From Bacteroides zhangwenhongii (GTDB taxonomy: Bacteria; Bacteroidota; Bacteroidia; Bacteroidales; Bacteroidaceae), in assembly GCF_009193325.2 (NCBI RefSeq), contig NZ_CP059856.1, positions 124,001 to 188,000 on the forward strand: 64,000 nucleotides of DNA, in the 5' to 3' direction. Numbering within the stretch: position 1 is the stretch's first letter; the number at the start of each line of letters is the position of its first letter. Positions 1 to 8,592 of this stretch are shown here, piece after piece. The translations under genes and the position numbers were made by a program. The notes under the pieces were generated by a model. It saw only the letters and a list, made by a program, of their open reading frames with translations. It ran no database searches and had not been told where the DNA came from.

Positions 1-1
1 T

Positions 2-67
2 AAAGGAAGTTTTGAGACTGTGAACTTGCCAACTATCGACTATTTAAAAAGAATACTCAAAAAATAA
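2..67 (+). CDS. C-terminal end of an unidentified protein (partial)
   Basis: An open frame enters from the left edge and stops at TAA 65-67, giving 21 residues that end in IDYLKRILKK. It is followed directly by a hairpin that looks like a terminator, which supports this being a true gene end. The protein cannot be identified from so little sequence. Confidence 0.5.
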   Translation, partial: KGSFETVNLPTIDYLKRILKK

Positions 68-68
68 G

Positions 69-112
69 AAATACAATCCTGACTTTTCCCGTTAGCTATC
101 AGAATTGTATTT
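69..112 (+). terminator. Hairpin after the left-edge gene
   Basis: Two 14-nt arms (69-82 and 99-112) pair at 13 of 14 positions, and the right arm runs into a T-rich stretch. The hairpin starts 2 nt after the stop codon at 67, as expected for an intrinsic terminator. Confidence 0.55.
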
Positions 113-192
113 TATCTGCCATTAAAAAGACTTCTCATTTGCCATCCTCCACATATAGAGAAAAAAGGCTCTAGTGGTTTGTCGTCAATACT

Positions 193-1320
193 TTACTTAT
201 TTTCAACTATCCAGTTCTTATCATTCAAGATACTTCTATTACAATCATCTGCTCCCGGATTATCATTAAAAGAAATCCTATATTGGCGGGGAGGAGTCGG
301 ATAATAAATGGCAGGGTTTACCACTTGCCCCAAGGAATCAAACAGCGTATTCAGGGCATCCTCATCCAATTGATTCGAGTGACAATAAAGATGTTCTAAC
401 AAACTTCCTTGCGGCACCACTAAACGAGTTAGCTGATTATGTTCACAACGCAACTCACTGATATTAGAGCAACCGGATAGATCAAGTTCAGTCAATTTAT
501 TATATGAACAACTTAATTCCCTTAAAGAAGGGCAACATTTCAATATATCAGTAATTGATTGGAAAGCACATCCTTGTATTAATATCGCAGAAATTGAAGT
601 CTCCTCGTTCAATTCCAGATGTGACAATCGTTCATTAGAACTCAAATCAATATTGCGCAATGCCGGTAAGCTTTTAAGGGAAAGGGAAGAAAGATCATTA
701 TAAGAACAGTATAGACTTTCCGTTTCCGGATGACTGCCAAACTCTATTGAAGTTAATTTTGGATTAGAATAAACTTGTATAGATCGCAATCGGGAGCAAT
801 CCTTAATCTCCAGACGCTCCAAATCTGCGAAACTACCGATATTAATACTTTCCACATTAGGACAAAAGGTATTCAAGTCCAATTCTCGGGTATCAGAAAT
901 ACTATTCAAAGCCAGAGATTTCATTCGCGGCATATTTCCCAAATAAAGATTACTCAAAGGAAGAAGCAAACCACTTATATCGATAAACTGCAGCTCTTCA
1001 GCCCAAATCTTCACTTCGTATGATCCCTTATTTCCATATCTATATACCATTCCGCCAGTCATTGAAGAAGGGTCTTCTATTTTCTGTATACGACCGTTTC
1101 CCCAATCTATCACCATTCGTCCCCCACTTGCTACAATGTCCAATTGCCGCCAGTCTCCTACAACATTTACTGTAAAGCGAATCGTGTTTTCATCTGTCAA
1201 CGCCGGAAAATCAAAATCATCTCCAAACGCTCTGTTGTCTGTATCTTTACAGGCGGCAAGAGTAATGAATAAGATAACCACACACATACTCCGAACGAAT
1301 AATATACTCTGTCTTTTCAT
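193..1320 (-). CDS. Leucine-rich-repeat lipoprotein
   Basis: This 375-residue protein begins with a basic and hydrophobic signal peptide ending in a lipobox (LAAC, Cys about residue 24), so it should be a lipid-anchored envelope protein. From about residue 110 to 335 it contains irregular leucine-rich repeats of the form LxxLxLxxxxxLxxL, including CSYNKLTELDLSGC and CEHNQLTRLVV. LRR lipoproteins of Bacteroides usually sit on the cell surface and mediate binding, but no ligand can be read from the sequence. A -7 motif (1344-1351, minus strand) lies just upstream. It is divergent from the gene at 1435 and appears to be a single-gene unit. Confidence 0.85.
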   Translation of the reverse strand: MKRQSILFVRSMCVVILFITLAACKDTDNRAFGDDFDFPALTDENTIRFTVNVVGDWRQLDIVASGGRMVIDWGNGRIQKIEDPSSMTGGMVYRYGNKGSYEVKIWAEELQFIDISGLLLPLSNLYLGNMPRMKSLALNSISDTRELDLNTFCPNVESINIGSFADLERLEIKDCSRLRSIQVYSNPKLTSIEFGSHPETESLYCSYNDLSSLSLKSLPALRNIDLSSNERLSHLELNEETSISAILIQGCAFQSITDILKCCPSLRELSCSYNKLTELDLSGCSNISELRCEHNQLTRLVVPQGSLLEHLYCHSNQLDEDALNTLFDSLGQVVNPAIYYPTPPRQYRISFNDNPGADDCNRSILNDKNWIVENK

Positions 1321-1343
1321 GTTATATTTAAGTTAGTAACATA

Positions 1344-1351
1344 CAAAAGTA
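1344..1351 (-). promoter_or_regulatory. Bacteroides -7 promoter motif (TACTTTTG)
   Basis: Read on the minus strand this is TACTTTTG, matching the Bacteroides sigma-ABfr -7 consensus TAnnTTTG. It lies 24 nt upstream of the LRR lipoprotein start. Confidence 0.6.
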
Positions 1352-1395
1352 AGAAAAGAAATAGATACCATACTCAATAGAATGAAATTTATAAG

Positions 1396-1403
1396 TAACT
1401 TTG
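1396..1403 (+). promoter_or_regulatory. Bacteroides -7 promoter motif (TAACTTTG)
   Basis: TAACTTTG matches TAnnTTTG. A transcription start about 7 nt downstream would fall near 1410, which makes a TTG start at 1411 unlikely and favours the ATG at 1435 for the next gene. Confidence 0.6.
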
Positions 1404-1434
1404 CACAAATTTGATTCGTAATTGTTATATTGGT

Positions 1435-1860
1435 ATGTGGATACTTATTATAAGTCTGGTACTGCTGGGTGTTATCGCGCTGATAGCCGGAATCATCCGC
1501 AACAAAAGACTACAGAAGAAAATAGAGAGAGGCGAACTGGATCGTATGCCGGAAGTGAAAGAAGTAGATGCGGAATGCTGCGGACAACACGAAGTATGCG
1601 AACGGGACAGTCTGTTGGCCGCTGTCAGCAAAAAGATAGAATACTACGATGATGAAGAGCTGGACCAATTCATCGGCAGACCTGGAAATGCATATACGGC
1701 AGAAGAGACAGATATGTTTCGGGATGTACTGTATACAACATTGGATATAGAAGTGGCCGGATGGGTACGTAGTCTTCAACTCCGTGGCATCGAACTGCCG
1801 GATGATCTCAAAGACGAGGTCTTTCTGATTATCGGAGAAAGAAGAAACGGAGAGAGTTGA
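1435..1860 (+). CDS. Single-pass membrane protein with a CCGxHxVC motif, function unknown
   Basis: The protein has 141 residues from the chosen ATG. An in-frame TTG at 1411 would add eight residues but lies on the likely transcription start. One N-terminal transmembrane helix (about residues 2-23) is followed by a charged segment and the motif ECCGQHEVC at about residues 52-60, which could bind a metal or form disulfides. The rest looks like a small acidic helical domain. It lies about 80 nt upstream of an ABC-3 type metal permease, so a role in metal handling is possible but is inference. I do not recognise a named family. Confidence 0.8.
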   Translation: MWILIISLVLLGVIALIAGIIRNKRLQKKIERGELDRMPEVKEVDAECCGQHEVCERDSLLAAVSKKIEYYDDEELDQFIGRPGNAYTAEETDMFRDVLYTTLDIEVAGWVRSLQLRGIELPDDLKDEVFLIIGERRNGES

Positions 1861-1941
1861 TAGGTGATAAATGATAGGTGAGAGATGATGGCCTGTTGCT
1901 ATCATCTAATCACGGTCTTTAATCTTTAATTTTTAATTTAC

Positions 1942-2754
1942 TTGGATTTACTACAATATACATTCTTTCAACACGCCTTGTTGGGTAGTCTGCTGGCAAG
2001 CATTGCCTGTGGGATTATCGGTACATATATCGTTACCCGCCGCTTGGTGTTCATCAGTGGAGGAATCACTCATGCTTCTTTCGGAGGAATCGGGCTAGGA
2101 TTGTTTGCCGGAATTTCCCCGATACTCTCGGCGGCTGTATTCTCGGTTTTATCAGCCTTCGGTGTGGAGTGGCTTAGCAGACGGAAAGATATGCGTGAGG
2201 ACTCTGCCATTGCAGTATTCTGGACGTTGGGAATGGCACTCGGAATCATGTTCAGCTTTTTGTCACCCGGATTTGCACCCGACTTATCAGCTTATCTTTT
2301 TGGGAATATCCTGACCATTAATCAAATTGACTTATGGATGCTTGGCATATTGGCACTCATACTGACCGGATTCTTTTATCTGTTTATCCGCCCTATCGTA
2401 TATATTGCCTTTGACCGTGAATTTGCACGTTCGCAGAAGATTCCGGTAGAGATATTCGAATACGTGTTAATGATGTTCATCGCATTGACTATTGTGGCCT
2501 GCCTGCGGATGGTAGGTATTGTGTTAGCCATATCTCTTCTCACCATTCCACAAATGACGGCTAACCTCTTCACTTATAGCTTCAAGAAAATCATCTGGTT
2601 GTCCATCGGTATCGGTTTCTTGGGATGCTTGGGCGGATTGTTTATTTCTTATCATTGGAAAGTCCCCTCGGGAGCTTCAATTATATTCTTCTCTATCCTG
2701 ATTTATGCTGTCTGCAAAATCGGAAAGAGTTGTTGCAGGAAAAAGTCATCATAA
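1942..2754 (+). CDS. ABC-3 family metal (Zn/Mn) transporter permease
   Basis: The 270-residue protein is strongly hydrophobic with about eight membrane helices and resembles ZnuB/MntB-type permeases. The N-terminal GTYIVTRRLVFISGGITHASFGG segment region and the later LLTIPQMTAN stretch are typical of this family. The start is TTG at 1942: the same frame has a stop at 1927-1929 and no ATG before the conserved N-terminus. No ATPase or solute-binding protein gene is adjacent, so partner subunits must be encoded elsewhere. It is followed 12 nt later by tsaE, probably in one transcript. Confidence 0.88.
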   Translation: MDLLQYTFFQHALLGSLLASIACGIIGTYIVTRRLVFISGGITHASFGGIGLGLFAGISPILSAAVFSVLSAFGVEWLSRRKDMREDSAIAVFWTLGMALGIMFSFLSPGFAPDLSAYLFGNILTINQIDLWMLGILALILTGFFYLFIRPIVYIAFDREFARSQKIPVEIFEYVLMMFIALTIVACLRMVGIVLAISLLTIPQMTANLFTYSFKKIIWLSIGIGFLGCLGGLFISYHWKVPSGASIIFFSILIYAVCKIGKSCCRKKSS

Positions 2755-2766
2755 TAGATATAGTAT

Positions 2767-3180
2767 ATGGAAATCAAAATTCAATCACTGGAAAGTATCC
2801 ATGAAGCAGCCCGGGAATTCATCGCTGCTATGGGCGACAACACTGTATTTGCTTTATACGGAAAGATGGGTGCCGGTAAAACCACATTTGTGAAAGCACT
2901 CTGCGAAGAATTGGGTGTAGCCGATGTTATCAGTTCTCCGACTTTTGCTATTGTCAACGAATACCGTTCGGACGAAACCGGGGAGTTAATCTATCACTTC
3001 GATTTTTACCGCATCAAGAAACTAAGTGAAGTGTACGACATGGGATACGAAGATTATTTCTACAGTGGCGCTCTCTGCTTTATCGAATGGCCGGAACTGG
3101 TGGAAGAATTACTGCCGGGTGACGCCGTAAAAGTAACGATTGAAGAATTGGAAGACGGAAGTAGAGTGATTAAACTATGA
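2767..3180 (+). CDS. tsaE: tRNA N6-threonylcarbamoyladenosine synthesis ATPase TsaE
   Basis: The 137-residue protein carries a Walker A motif GKMGAGKTT at residues 32-40, the SSPTF segment near residue 58 and HFDFYR near residue 78, all typical of TsaE. The family works with TsaB and TsaD to make t6A37 in ANN-decoding tRNAs. Its length matches the usual 135-155 residues. The stop overlaps the start of the next small gene by 4 nt, indicating translational coupling. Confidence 0.95.
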   Translation: MEIKIQSLESIHEAAREFIAAMGDNTVFALYGKMGAGKTTFVKALCEELGVADVISSPTFAIVNEYRSDETGELIYHFDFYRIKKLSEVYDMGYEDYFYSGALCFIEWPELVEELLPGDAVKVTIEELEDGSRVIKL

Positions 3181-3404
3181 GCGGACAATATATCGTACAA
3201 GGAATCTTTGCGCTGGCAGGAACTGTCTCCCTGCTGGCGTCATTGCTTAACTGGGACTGGTTCTTTACAACACGTAATGCGCAAACCATTGTCAGAAATG
3301 TAGGACGCGACCGGGCACGACTCTTCTATGGGATATTAGGGATTATCATTATCGGCATGGCTATATTCTTTTTTGTAGAAACACGAAAAGCCATGGGATT
3401 ATAA
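3177..3404 (+). CDS. Immunity-17-like small two-helix membrane protein
   Basis: This 75-residue protein has two predicted membrane helices (about 8-25 and 49-67) separated by a basic loop containing [13 protein letters not shown]. The size and layout match the Imm17 family, assigned by others as polymorphic-toxin immunity proteins. Here no toxin gene is adjacent. The gene overlaps tsaE by 4 nt, so it is co-expressed with a housekeeping gene and may serve some other purpose. The family assignment is from memory of the pattern. Confidence 0.7.
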   Translation: MSGQYIVQGIFALAGTVSLLASLLNWDWFFTTRNAQTIVRNVGRDRARLFYGILGIIIIGMAIFFFVETRKAMGL

Positions 3405-3450
3405 GCTTTATAAGAAATAAAAAAAAGTCAGACCATTATTGATATTCCTA

Positions 3451-4761
3451 TTACAATAATTGCCGTGCTTTCATCTCCAAATATTTATTAATCACATCAA
3501 TGGAAAGATTTTCCGGTGTGGTCAACAAAGAATAGATCCCGTGCTGCTTCAAAGTAGATACGATGAGCCGTTTCTCGTAAGCAAACTTCTCTGCAATCAC
3601 ATGGCGATAATAGCCTTCCGTATCTTTTGCCGGTTGTGCAATGTATTCCTTCAGATCGGCATCCTCGAAAAAGACCACGAGCAAACGGTGACGGTGATTC
3701 AGCTGTTTCAGATAAGCCAACTGGCGATTCATGCTGCCTATACTCGAAAAGTTGGTATAGAGCACCAACAAGCTCCGTTTACTGACGTGTTTGTTCAGAT
3801 GCACACAAAGAGCCGAGAAATCCGTCTCCCCGAAAGTAGTCTGCTGACTATACAGATTCTCCAACAACGTTTGCATATATCCCGGCTGCCTGGAAGCAGG
3901 GACAAAAGTATCGAAGTGTTCATCAAAGGTCACCAATCCGGCTTTGTCTTCTTTCCGCATGGCAACATACGAAAGCACCAACGAAGCATTAATCGCATAA
4001 TCCAACAAAGTCATCCCACGAAAAGCCTGCTGCATCACCCGTCCTTTATCTATCACATTGTAAATCTGCTGCGAACGTTCATCCTGATATACATTCACCA
4101 TAAGCTCATGCCTGCGTGCACTCGCTTTCCAGTTAATCGTACGATAATCGTCTCCCTTTACATACTCTTTGATTTGTTCAAACTCCGTATGATGTCCCAC
4201 CCTGCGAACACGCTTTATTCCCAGCTCGGTCAGATTATCACTCATCGCCAACAATTCATATTGATGAAGCATCAGATAAGACGGATACACCTTGATATCC
4301 AAAGGTTCCGCACAGGTATAACGACGGGAAACCAACCCAATCCTTCCGGTCACAAAAACTCTGACATACCCGAACGAATAAACACCGCGACGGGTAGGGC
4401 GCAAACGGTAAGTTATCGTCTTTCCTTCATTCGCCTGTAACTTCGTACGAAAGTCAACATCACGTTTCTGAAAGATAAAAGGAATCTCATCAATAACCTC
4501 TAAAGATACAGGATACGGATAGCTGCTTTCCACACGAATACTTACCTCATTCTCATCACCATTGGAGAAGCGGTCGGCACACTGGCGGAAAGCCTGTATT
4601 CCCCGAATACGATAAAGAGAATACACATCTGCCGATACCACCAGAAGCAAGACAAAAAGTGTCCACTGCCCGATGACAAAGAACGGAGCAAGAACGTATC
4701 CGCTACCCAGCAACAGGATAACTACGATCAGGACAATATAGAAGCGACGAGTTAAAAACAT
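3451..4761 (-). CDS. DUF58 domain protein of the MoxR cluster
   Basis: This 436-residue protein has two N-terminal membrane helices (about 7-45), an extracytoplasmic-type beta region and the DUF58 core with the signature GDDYRTINWKASARR near residue 205. The C-terminal half looks like a von Willebrand factor A fold. DUF58 proteins are regularly encoded next to MoxR AAA+ ATPases and are thought to be their partners. It directly abuts the MoxR gene: MoxR's stop codon starts at 4762 and this gene starts at 4761. It is the last gene of a six-gene minus-strand operon. Confidence 0.9.
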   Translation of the reverse strand: MFLTRRFYIVLIVVILLLGSGYVLAPFFVIGQWTLFVLLLVVSADVYSLYRIRGIQAFRQCADRFSNGDENEVSIRVESSYPYPVSLEVIDEIPFIFQKRDVDFRTKLQANEGKTITYRLRPTRRGVYSFGYVRVFVTGRIGLVSRRYTCAEPLDIKVYPSYLMLHQYELLAMSDNLTELGIKRVRRVGHHTEFEQIKEYVKGDDYRTINWKASARRHELMVNVYQDERSQQIYNVIDKGRVMQQAFRGMTLLDYAINASLVLSYVAMRKEDKAGLVTFDEHFDTFVPASRQPGYMQTLLENLYSQQTTFGETDFSALCVHLNKHVSKRSLLVLYTNFSSIGSMNRQLAYLKQLNHRHRLLVVFFEDADLKEYIAQPAKDTEGYYRHVIAEKFAYEKRLIVSTLKQHGIYSLLTTPENLSIDVINKYLEMKARQLL

Positions 4762-5736
4762 CTATTTCGGGACTTCCACTTTATCAATCAAACGCTGTGT
4801 CACTTTCACCGGCGAGTATCCTTCCATTTCAGCTTCCGCAGTCAGGATCAGGCGATGCTGAAGTACATAGGGAGCTACAAACTTGATATCTTCCGGCGTC
4901 ACAAAATCACGTCCTTGCAAAAGAGCATAGGCCTTTGAAGATTGCAACATCGCTACGGAAGCACGCGGAGAAGCTCCCAGATACACTGCCTTGCTAGTAC
5001 GAGTCTGCTGCACAATCAACGCGATATATTGAAGTAGCGTACGGTCTACAAACACCCGGCTCATCAAGGCACGAAGAGAAAGAAGTTCTTCTTTAGTAAG
5101 TACGGGGGTCACATCTTCCAGTTTTACCAATGCCGCATTCGTATGGTGGCGTTCCAGAATGTTCACTTCCTCTTCCAGCGAAGGATAATCCATCGTTATC
5201 TTCATCAGAAAACGGTCGAGCTGCGCTTCGGGAAGTTTGTATGTCCCCTCCTGCTCCACCGGGTTCTGAGTAGCCAGAATCGTATAAAGTTCTCCCATCC
5301 GGTGAGTGGTCCCGTCGATACTGACCTGGCGTTCTTCCATCACTTCAAACAAGGCAGCCTGTGTCTTCGCAGGAGCACGGTTGATTTCATCTACCAATAC
5401 GATATCTGCAAAAATCGGTCCCTGATGAAAGTCAAAACCATTGGTTTTCATATTAAACACAGTTGTACCCAGCACATCACTCGGCATTAAATCCGGAGTA
5501 AACTGGATACGACTGAAGTCAGCATCAATCAGACGGGCAGTCAAACGAGCCAATAGTGTCTTTGCAACGCCCGGAACACCTTCTATCAATACGTGTCCAT
5601 TCGCCAGAACAGCCGTCAACACCAAATCGACAGTCTGCTCCTGTCCCACAACGACGGACGCAATCCGCTCCTTCAACTCCTGTATCTTCTCGGAAAAAAG
5701 AGTTAAATCTAACCGTTGTTCTGTATTCTCTTCCAT
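4762..5736 (-). CDS. MoxR family AAA+ ATPase
   Basis: The 324-residue protein contains a Walker A motif GVPGVAKT, Walker B ILVDEINR and the sensor-1 segment ATQNPVEQEGTY, followed by the small helical lid domain. MoxR ATPases act as chaperones that mature or activate partner complexes, often with DUF58/VWA proteins. The neighbours here (DUF58, DUF4350, DUF4129, SpoIIM-like) suggest it works on a membrane assembly. It lacks membrane segments and should be cytoplasmic. Confidence 0.94.
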   Translation of the reverse strand: MEENTEQRLDLTLFSEKIQELKERIASVVVGQEQTVDLVLTAVLANGHVLIEGVPGVAKTLLARLTARLIDADFSRIQFTPDLMPSDVLGTTVFNMKTNGFDFHQGPIFADIVLVDEINRAPAKTQAALFEVMEERQVSIDGTTHRMGELYTILATQNPVEQEGTYKLPEAQLDRFLMKITMDYPSLEEEVNILERHHTNAALVKLEDVTPVLTKEELLSLRALMSRVFVDRTLLQYIALIVQQTRTSKAVYLGASPRASVAMLQSSKAYALLQGRDFVTPEDIKFVAPYVLQHRLILTAEAEMEGYSPVKVTQRLIDKVEVPK

Positions 5737-5747
5737 AAATTTCTTCT

Positions 5748-7022
5748 TTAGATATGATTGATTATTTCATTCATTTTATCAATAAACACTTTCATTTGCT
5801 CCGCATTAATCCTGCGTCCTCCGTAAATCACCGGCCGCACTTCACGAATAAACTTCGCAATCTCTTCAACCTCCATCCCCGTTTTCCGGGCAATCCGGTG
5901 AAAAGAGCGTTCATCATCCGCCACCTCTTCAATGTCTACCTGAATCTCCCTTCTCAACTCTTCGGCAAAATAAGTAAACTTCTTCCGCACCAAGTCGTCA
6001 TGGTCCTTCTTTTGAAAATACAGTGTACCTATCAGTTCGGTAAATTCGAGAGATCTATTTGCCGGTTCACGTATGACGGGGATAACCCGCTGCCGCCTCT
6101 TTGCCGTAAATATCATAAAGAGAAGAATGGCAATCATAGTCAGATACAAAGCCCAGCGAAGCGGTGGCTGCGAAAGGAAATAGCGGAAAGGGGACTTCTG
6201 CACCTGCACCGTTTCTTTCATATATCCTTCCGTGCGAAGAACAGGAAGATCTCCCATGTGCGACAGCAAACGGAAGAGATAGGCTCCATTTCCTCCATCC
6301 AACATCCCGTAGTTTGTAAAAAGCAAAGGAGTGGAAACTAAAATAATCTCTCCTTTACCATGCCGGTAGGACATCGCGACAGGTATACACGAAAGACTAT
6401 CCGTCACCAAAGAATCCGCTTCGGTCTCATAGCGGAACTCGTTCGAGTCGATCACCCTTTGTGCCAGGACCTCACTCCGGAGCGAATCCATCCAAAAGTA
6501 GGACGAGCAGAATTGAGGATAAAAATAAAAGGTCCGGCGTGAATACACTGTAGAATCTCCCACCCAGCATATACTGTCTTTTGCCAACAGAGAAGCGGCA
6601 TATTTCTTTAAAGCCATCGGACTGAAATAAGAATAGTAAGTTCTGAAATCCAACGTATCTTCCAAATTTGTACCAAATAAGGTACTCACTAACATTATTT
6701 TATTTCCCCGATCAGCCATCCGCAGCAAAGCCTTCACGTCCACACTCGACAATATCAAGTCATCAGCTATAGCTAATATACCTTTACACTGTCCTACCGT
6801 ATCCTCTTGTTCCAACTGATAGAAACTTTTCTTCGACAGCGCATATCCATGCGGCAAGGAGGACGACAACAGGCTATCGAACACTTCACAACCGAAAGGC
6901 TGTTTGTCGTAATGACCGAAAGTCGGTTTCCACACAAATTTCTTCGGCAAATGATATTCTACCGCAAACATGACCAACAAAAAGACTACGATAAAGATAA
7001 TAAACCAACGGCTTCCTTTCAC
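5748..7022 (-). CDS. DUF4350 domain membrane protein
   Basis: The 424-residue protein has an N-terminal membrane helix (about 5-22), a periplasmic-type domain resembling DUF4350, a second helix near residues 285-305 and a cytoplasmic tail that is charged and helical. A segment DDLILSSVDVKALLRMADRG resembles the Rossmann-like core of DUF4350. It overlaps the DUF4129 gene by 4 nt and precedes the MoxR gene by 11 nt, so it belongs to the same operon. Its activity is unknown. Confidence 0.82.
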   Translation of the reverse strand: MKGSRWFIIFIVVFLLVMFAVEYHLPKKFVWKPTFGHYDKQPFGCEVFDSLLSSSLPHGYALSKKSFYQLEQEDTVGQCKGILAIADDLILSSVDVKALLRMADRGNKIMLVSTLFGTNLEDTLDFRTYYSYFSPMALKKYAASLLAKDSICWVGDSTVYSRRTFYFYPQFCSSYFWMDSLRSEVLAQRVIDSNEFRYETEADSLVTDSLSCIPVAMSYRHGKGEIILVSTPLLFTNYGMLDGGNGAYLFRLLSHMGDLPVLRTEGYMKETVQVQKSPFRYFLSQPPLRWALYLTMIAILLFMIFTAKRRQRVIPVIREPANRSLEFTELIGTLYFQKKDHDDLVRKKFTYFAEELRREIQVDIEEVADDERSFHRIARKTGMEVEEIAKFIREVRPVIYGGRRINAEQMKVFIDKMNEIINHI

Positions 7023-7636
7023 GAGACGCCTCCTTTCTCTATTTCTTCCTGTAAAGCCCGCATTGTACGGAAAAGTTCTTCCGTCGCTTCAAAATTTCCA
7101 TAGCGCACCTGCAAAAAATGGTTTGTCAGTTGCCGGAAAGCAGGGAGTCGCACTTCATACAGATATTGCGTAGGAGTCTTATAAGGTTGCCATTCGATAC
7201 GGCCTGCATCACTCAACTGCTTCAATGTCTGCAAATAAAGCAACCGCACAGCCTCCCGGTAGTTCCTTTGAGAAAGAGCCTCGTTAATCCCTTCCGGAAA
7301 GTCGACTCCGTAAATCGTATCTTCTTCCACCGTATAAGGCAATGTTCTCTTACCGGAGCGCATGAACAGTTCAGGGCGTTTCTTATAGACAAACCAACTA
7401 ACCAAAAGCAGGATAACGACAGCGATACAAACTAGAATAAGTTCCGAATACTCATCAGCAAAACGGCTGCCGAATATTTCACGCAGAAATTCCCCAAACT
7501 GTTTATTGATCCATTCGAAGAGATTAATCTCCGGAGCAATCAACTCACGGTTATAGTTATACACCGGATCAGATTGCCATCGGGCAAGCTGCGCCGTATC
7601 ACAGACCAACGTATCAGTCGGGGAAGTCAGATTCAT
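7019..7636 (-). CDS. DUF4129 domain membrane protein
   Basis: This 205-residue protein has one membrane helix around residues 65-85 and a cytoplasmic C-terminal region with the DUF4129-type segment NYREAVRLLYLQTLKQLSDAG region followed by TPTQYLYEV. DUF4129 domains recur in MoxR gene clusters. The short N-terminal region with TAQLARWQSDPVYNY is likely periplasmic. The stop overlaps the start of the DUF4350 gene by 4 nt. Confidence 0.82.
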   Translation of the reverse strand: MNLTSPTDTLVCDTAQLARWQSDPVYNYNRELIAPEINLFEWINKQFGEFLREIFGSRFADEYSELILVCIAVVILLLVSWFVYKKRPELFMRSGKRTLPYTVEEDTIYGVDFPEGINEALSQRNYREAVRLLYLQTLKQLSDAGRIEWQPYKTPTQYLYEVRLPAFRQLTNHFLQVRYGNFEATEELFRTMRALQEEIEKGGVS

Positions 7637-7653
7637 TTCTCCTGCGTCCGGTG

Positions 7654-8592
7654 TTAGAGTTTATCAAAATTATCTATGTCACTTTCCACCGTTATGCTGT
7701 CCACCACCTCAGATGCGTGACCGTACTGATAGACCAGACCGACAACCGTAAATATGGCTGACAAGTAAGAGCCATACAACATCAGGACAGAGAACAGATA
7801 TTGTGCAAAGTTCAGTCCGACAGAAGACCCTGCTTCACCACCGTCACTCATGGTAAATACCATTTTCACGATATAGATTATATACCACGGTATGGAAACG
7901 ATTCCCTGCAACACGCTGGCAATAAGTCCCATCACAATAAGAATCAGGAAAACCCCTCCCCAAGTGGCAAATCCCAACCGGAAGGTCTTCCTGAATGCCT
8001 CCATTAACGAAATATCCTCAAACAAATAAATCGGAGCCATCAAGGCAAGAGGTATGGCAAATGCAAACAATAACGGAAGAGTGAGCAGTAACGTAAATGG
8101 GGTCAACACTGCCAACAGCACTATAATGATAACGGCAAGCAGAAGCAAAAAGCTACAGAACACCCCTATAATGAATAATCTTTTGATATTACGAAGTAAT
8201 AACGGTTTTATATCGTTAAAGAGAATTCCATTCAGACGTTCTTCCCGTTCAATGTACAACCGGATCATGGCATAAATTAAAGAGGTCAACAACAAGGCTC
8301 CCAAAAATGAAAAAAAGACAAGTCCTGCATAATTGAATGCGAACGAAGGTCCGAAAACGGATAACGGATCATCTCCCATTCCACCTGCCGCCTGCATAGC
8401 GGTAAGATCCGTCATACCGCCCATCAACCCGCTAAAATTTGCCGCTTGAAGCAAACAGACCGGAAGTATCAGATACGTTGCATACTTCAACAACTGCTTC
8501 CAATTTTCCTTTATAAAATCAAAAGAAGCATTCAGCTTCTCACCGAAAGGACGTTTCACATACATCGCAATCTTAGGTTTCTGTGATTCCAT
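7654..8592 (-). CDS. Polytopic membrane protein of the MoxR cluster
   Basis: The 312-residue protein has about six membrane helices and a general resemblance to the membrane domain found with glycerophosphodiester phosphodiesterases, but no catalytic motif is visible. Its start overlaps the end of the SpoIIM-like gene by 20 nt, and the DUF4129 gene follows after 17 nt, so it is part of the operon. It may be a structural or channel-like subunit of the complex; this is inference from context. Confidence 0.78.
   Translation of the reverse strand: MESQKPKIAMYVKRPFGEKLNASFDFIKENWKQLLKYATYLILPVCLLQAANFSGLMGGMTDLTAMQAAGGMGDDPLSVFGPSFAFNYAGLVFFSFLGALLLTSLIYAMIRLYIEREERLNGILFNDIKPLLLRNIKRLFIIGVFCSFLLLLAVIIIVLLAVLTPFTLLLTLPLLFAFAIPLALMAPIYLFEDISLMEAFRKTFRLGFATWGGVFLILIVMGLIASVLQGIVSIPWYIIYIVKMVFTMSDGGEAGSSVGLNFAQYLFSVLMLYGSYLSAIFTVVGLVYQYGHASEVVDSITVESDIDNFDKL

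Noticed and set aside
1861..1941. Low-complexity GATGATAGGTGAGAG-type sequence as a repeat feature
   Set aside because: It is short and irregular filler similar to other intergenic sequence and has no clear unit.
3460..4440. A 326-codon plus-strand frame
   Set aside because: It is antisense to the DUF58 gene, with no family likeness and no promoter motif.
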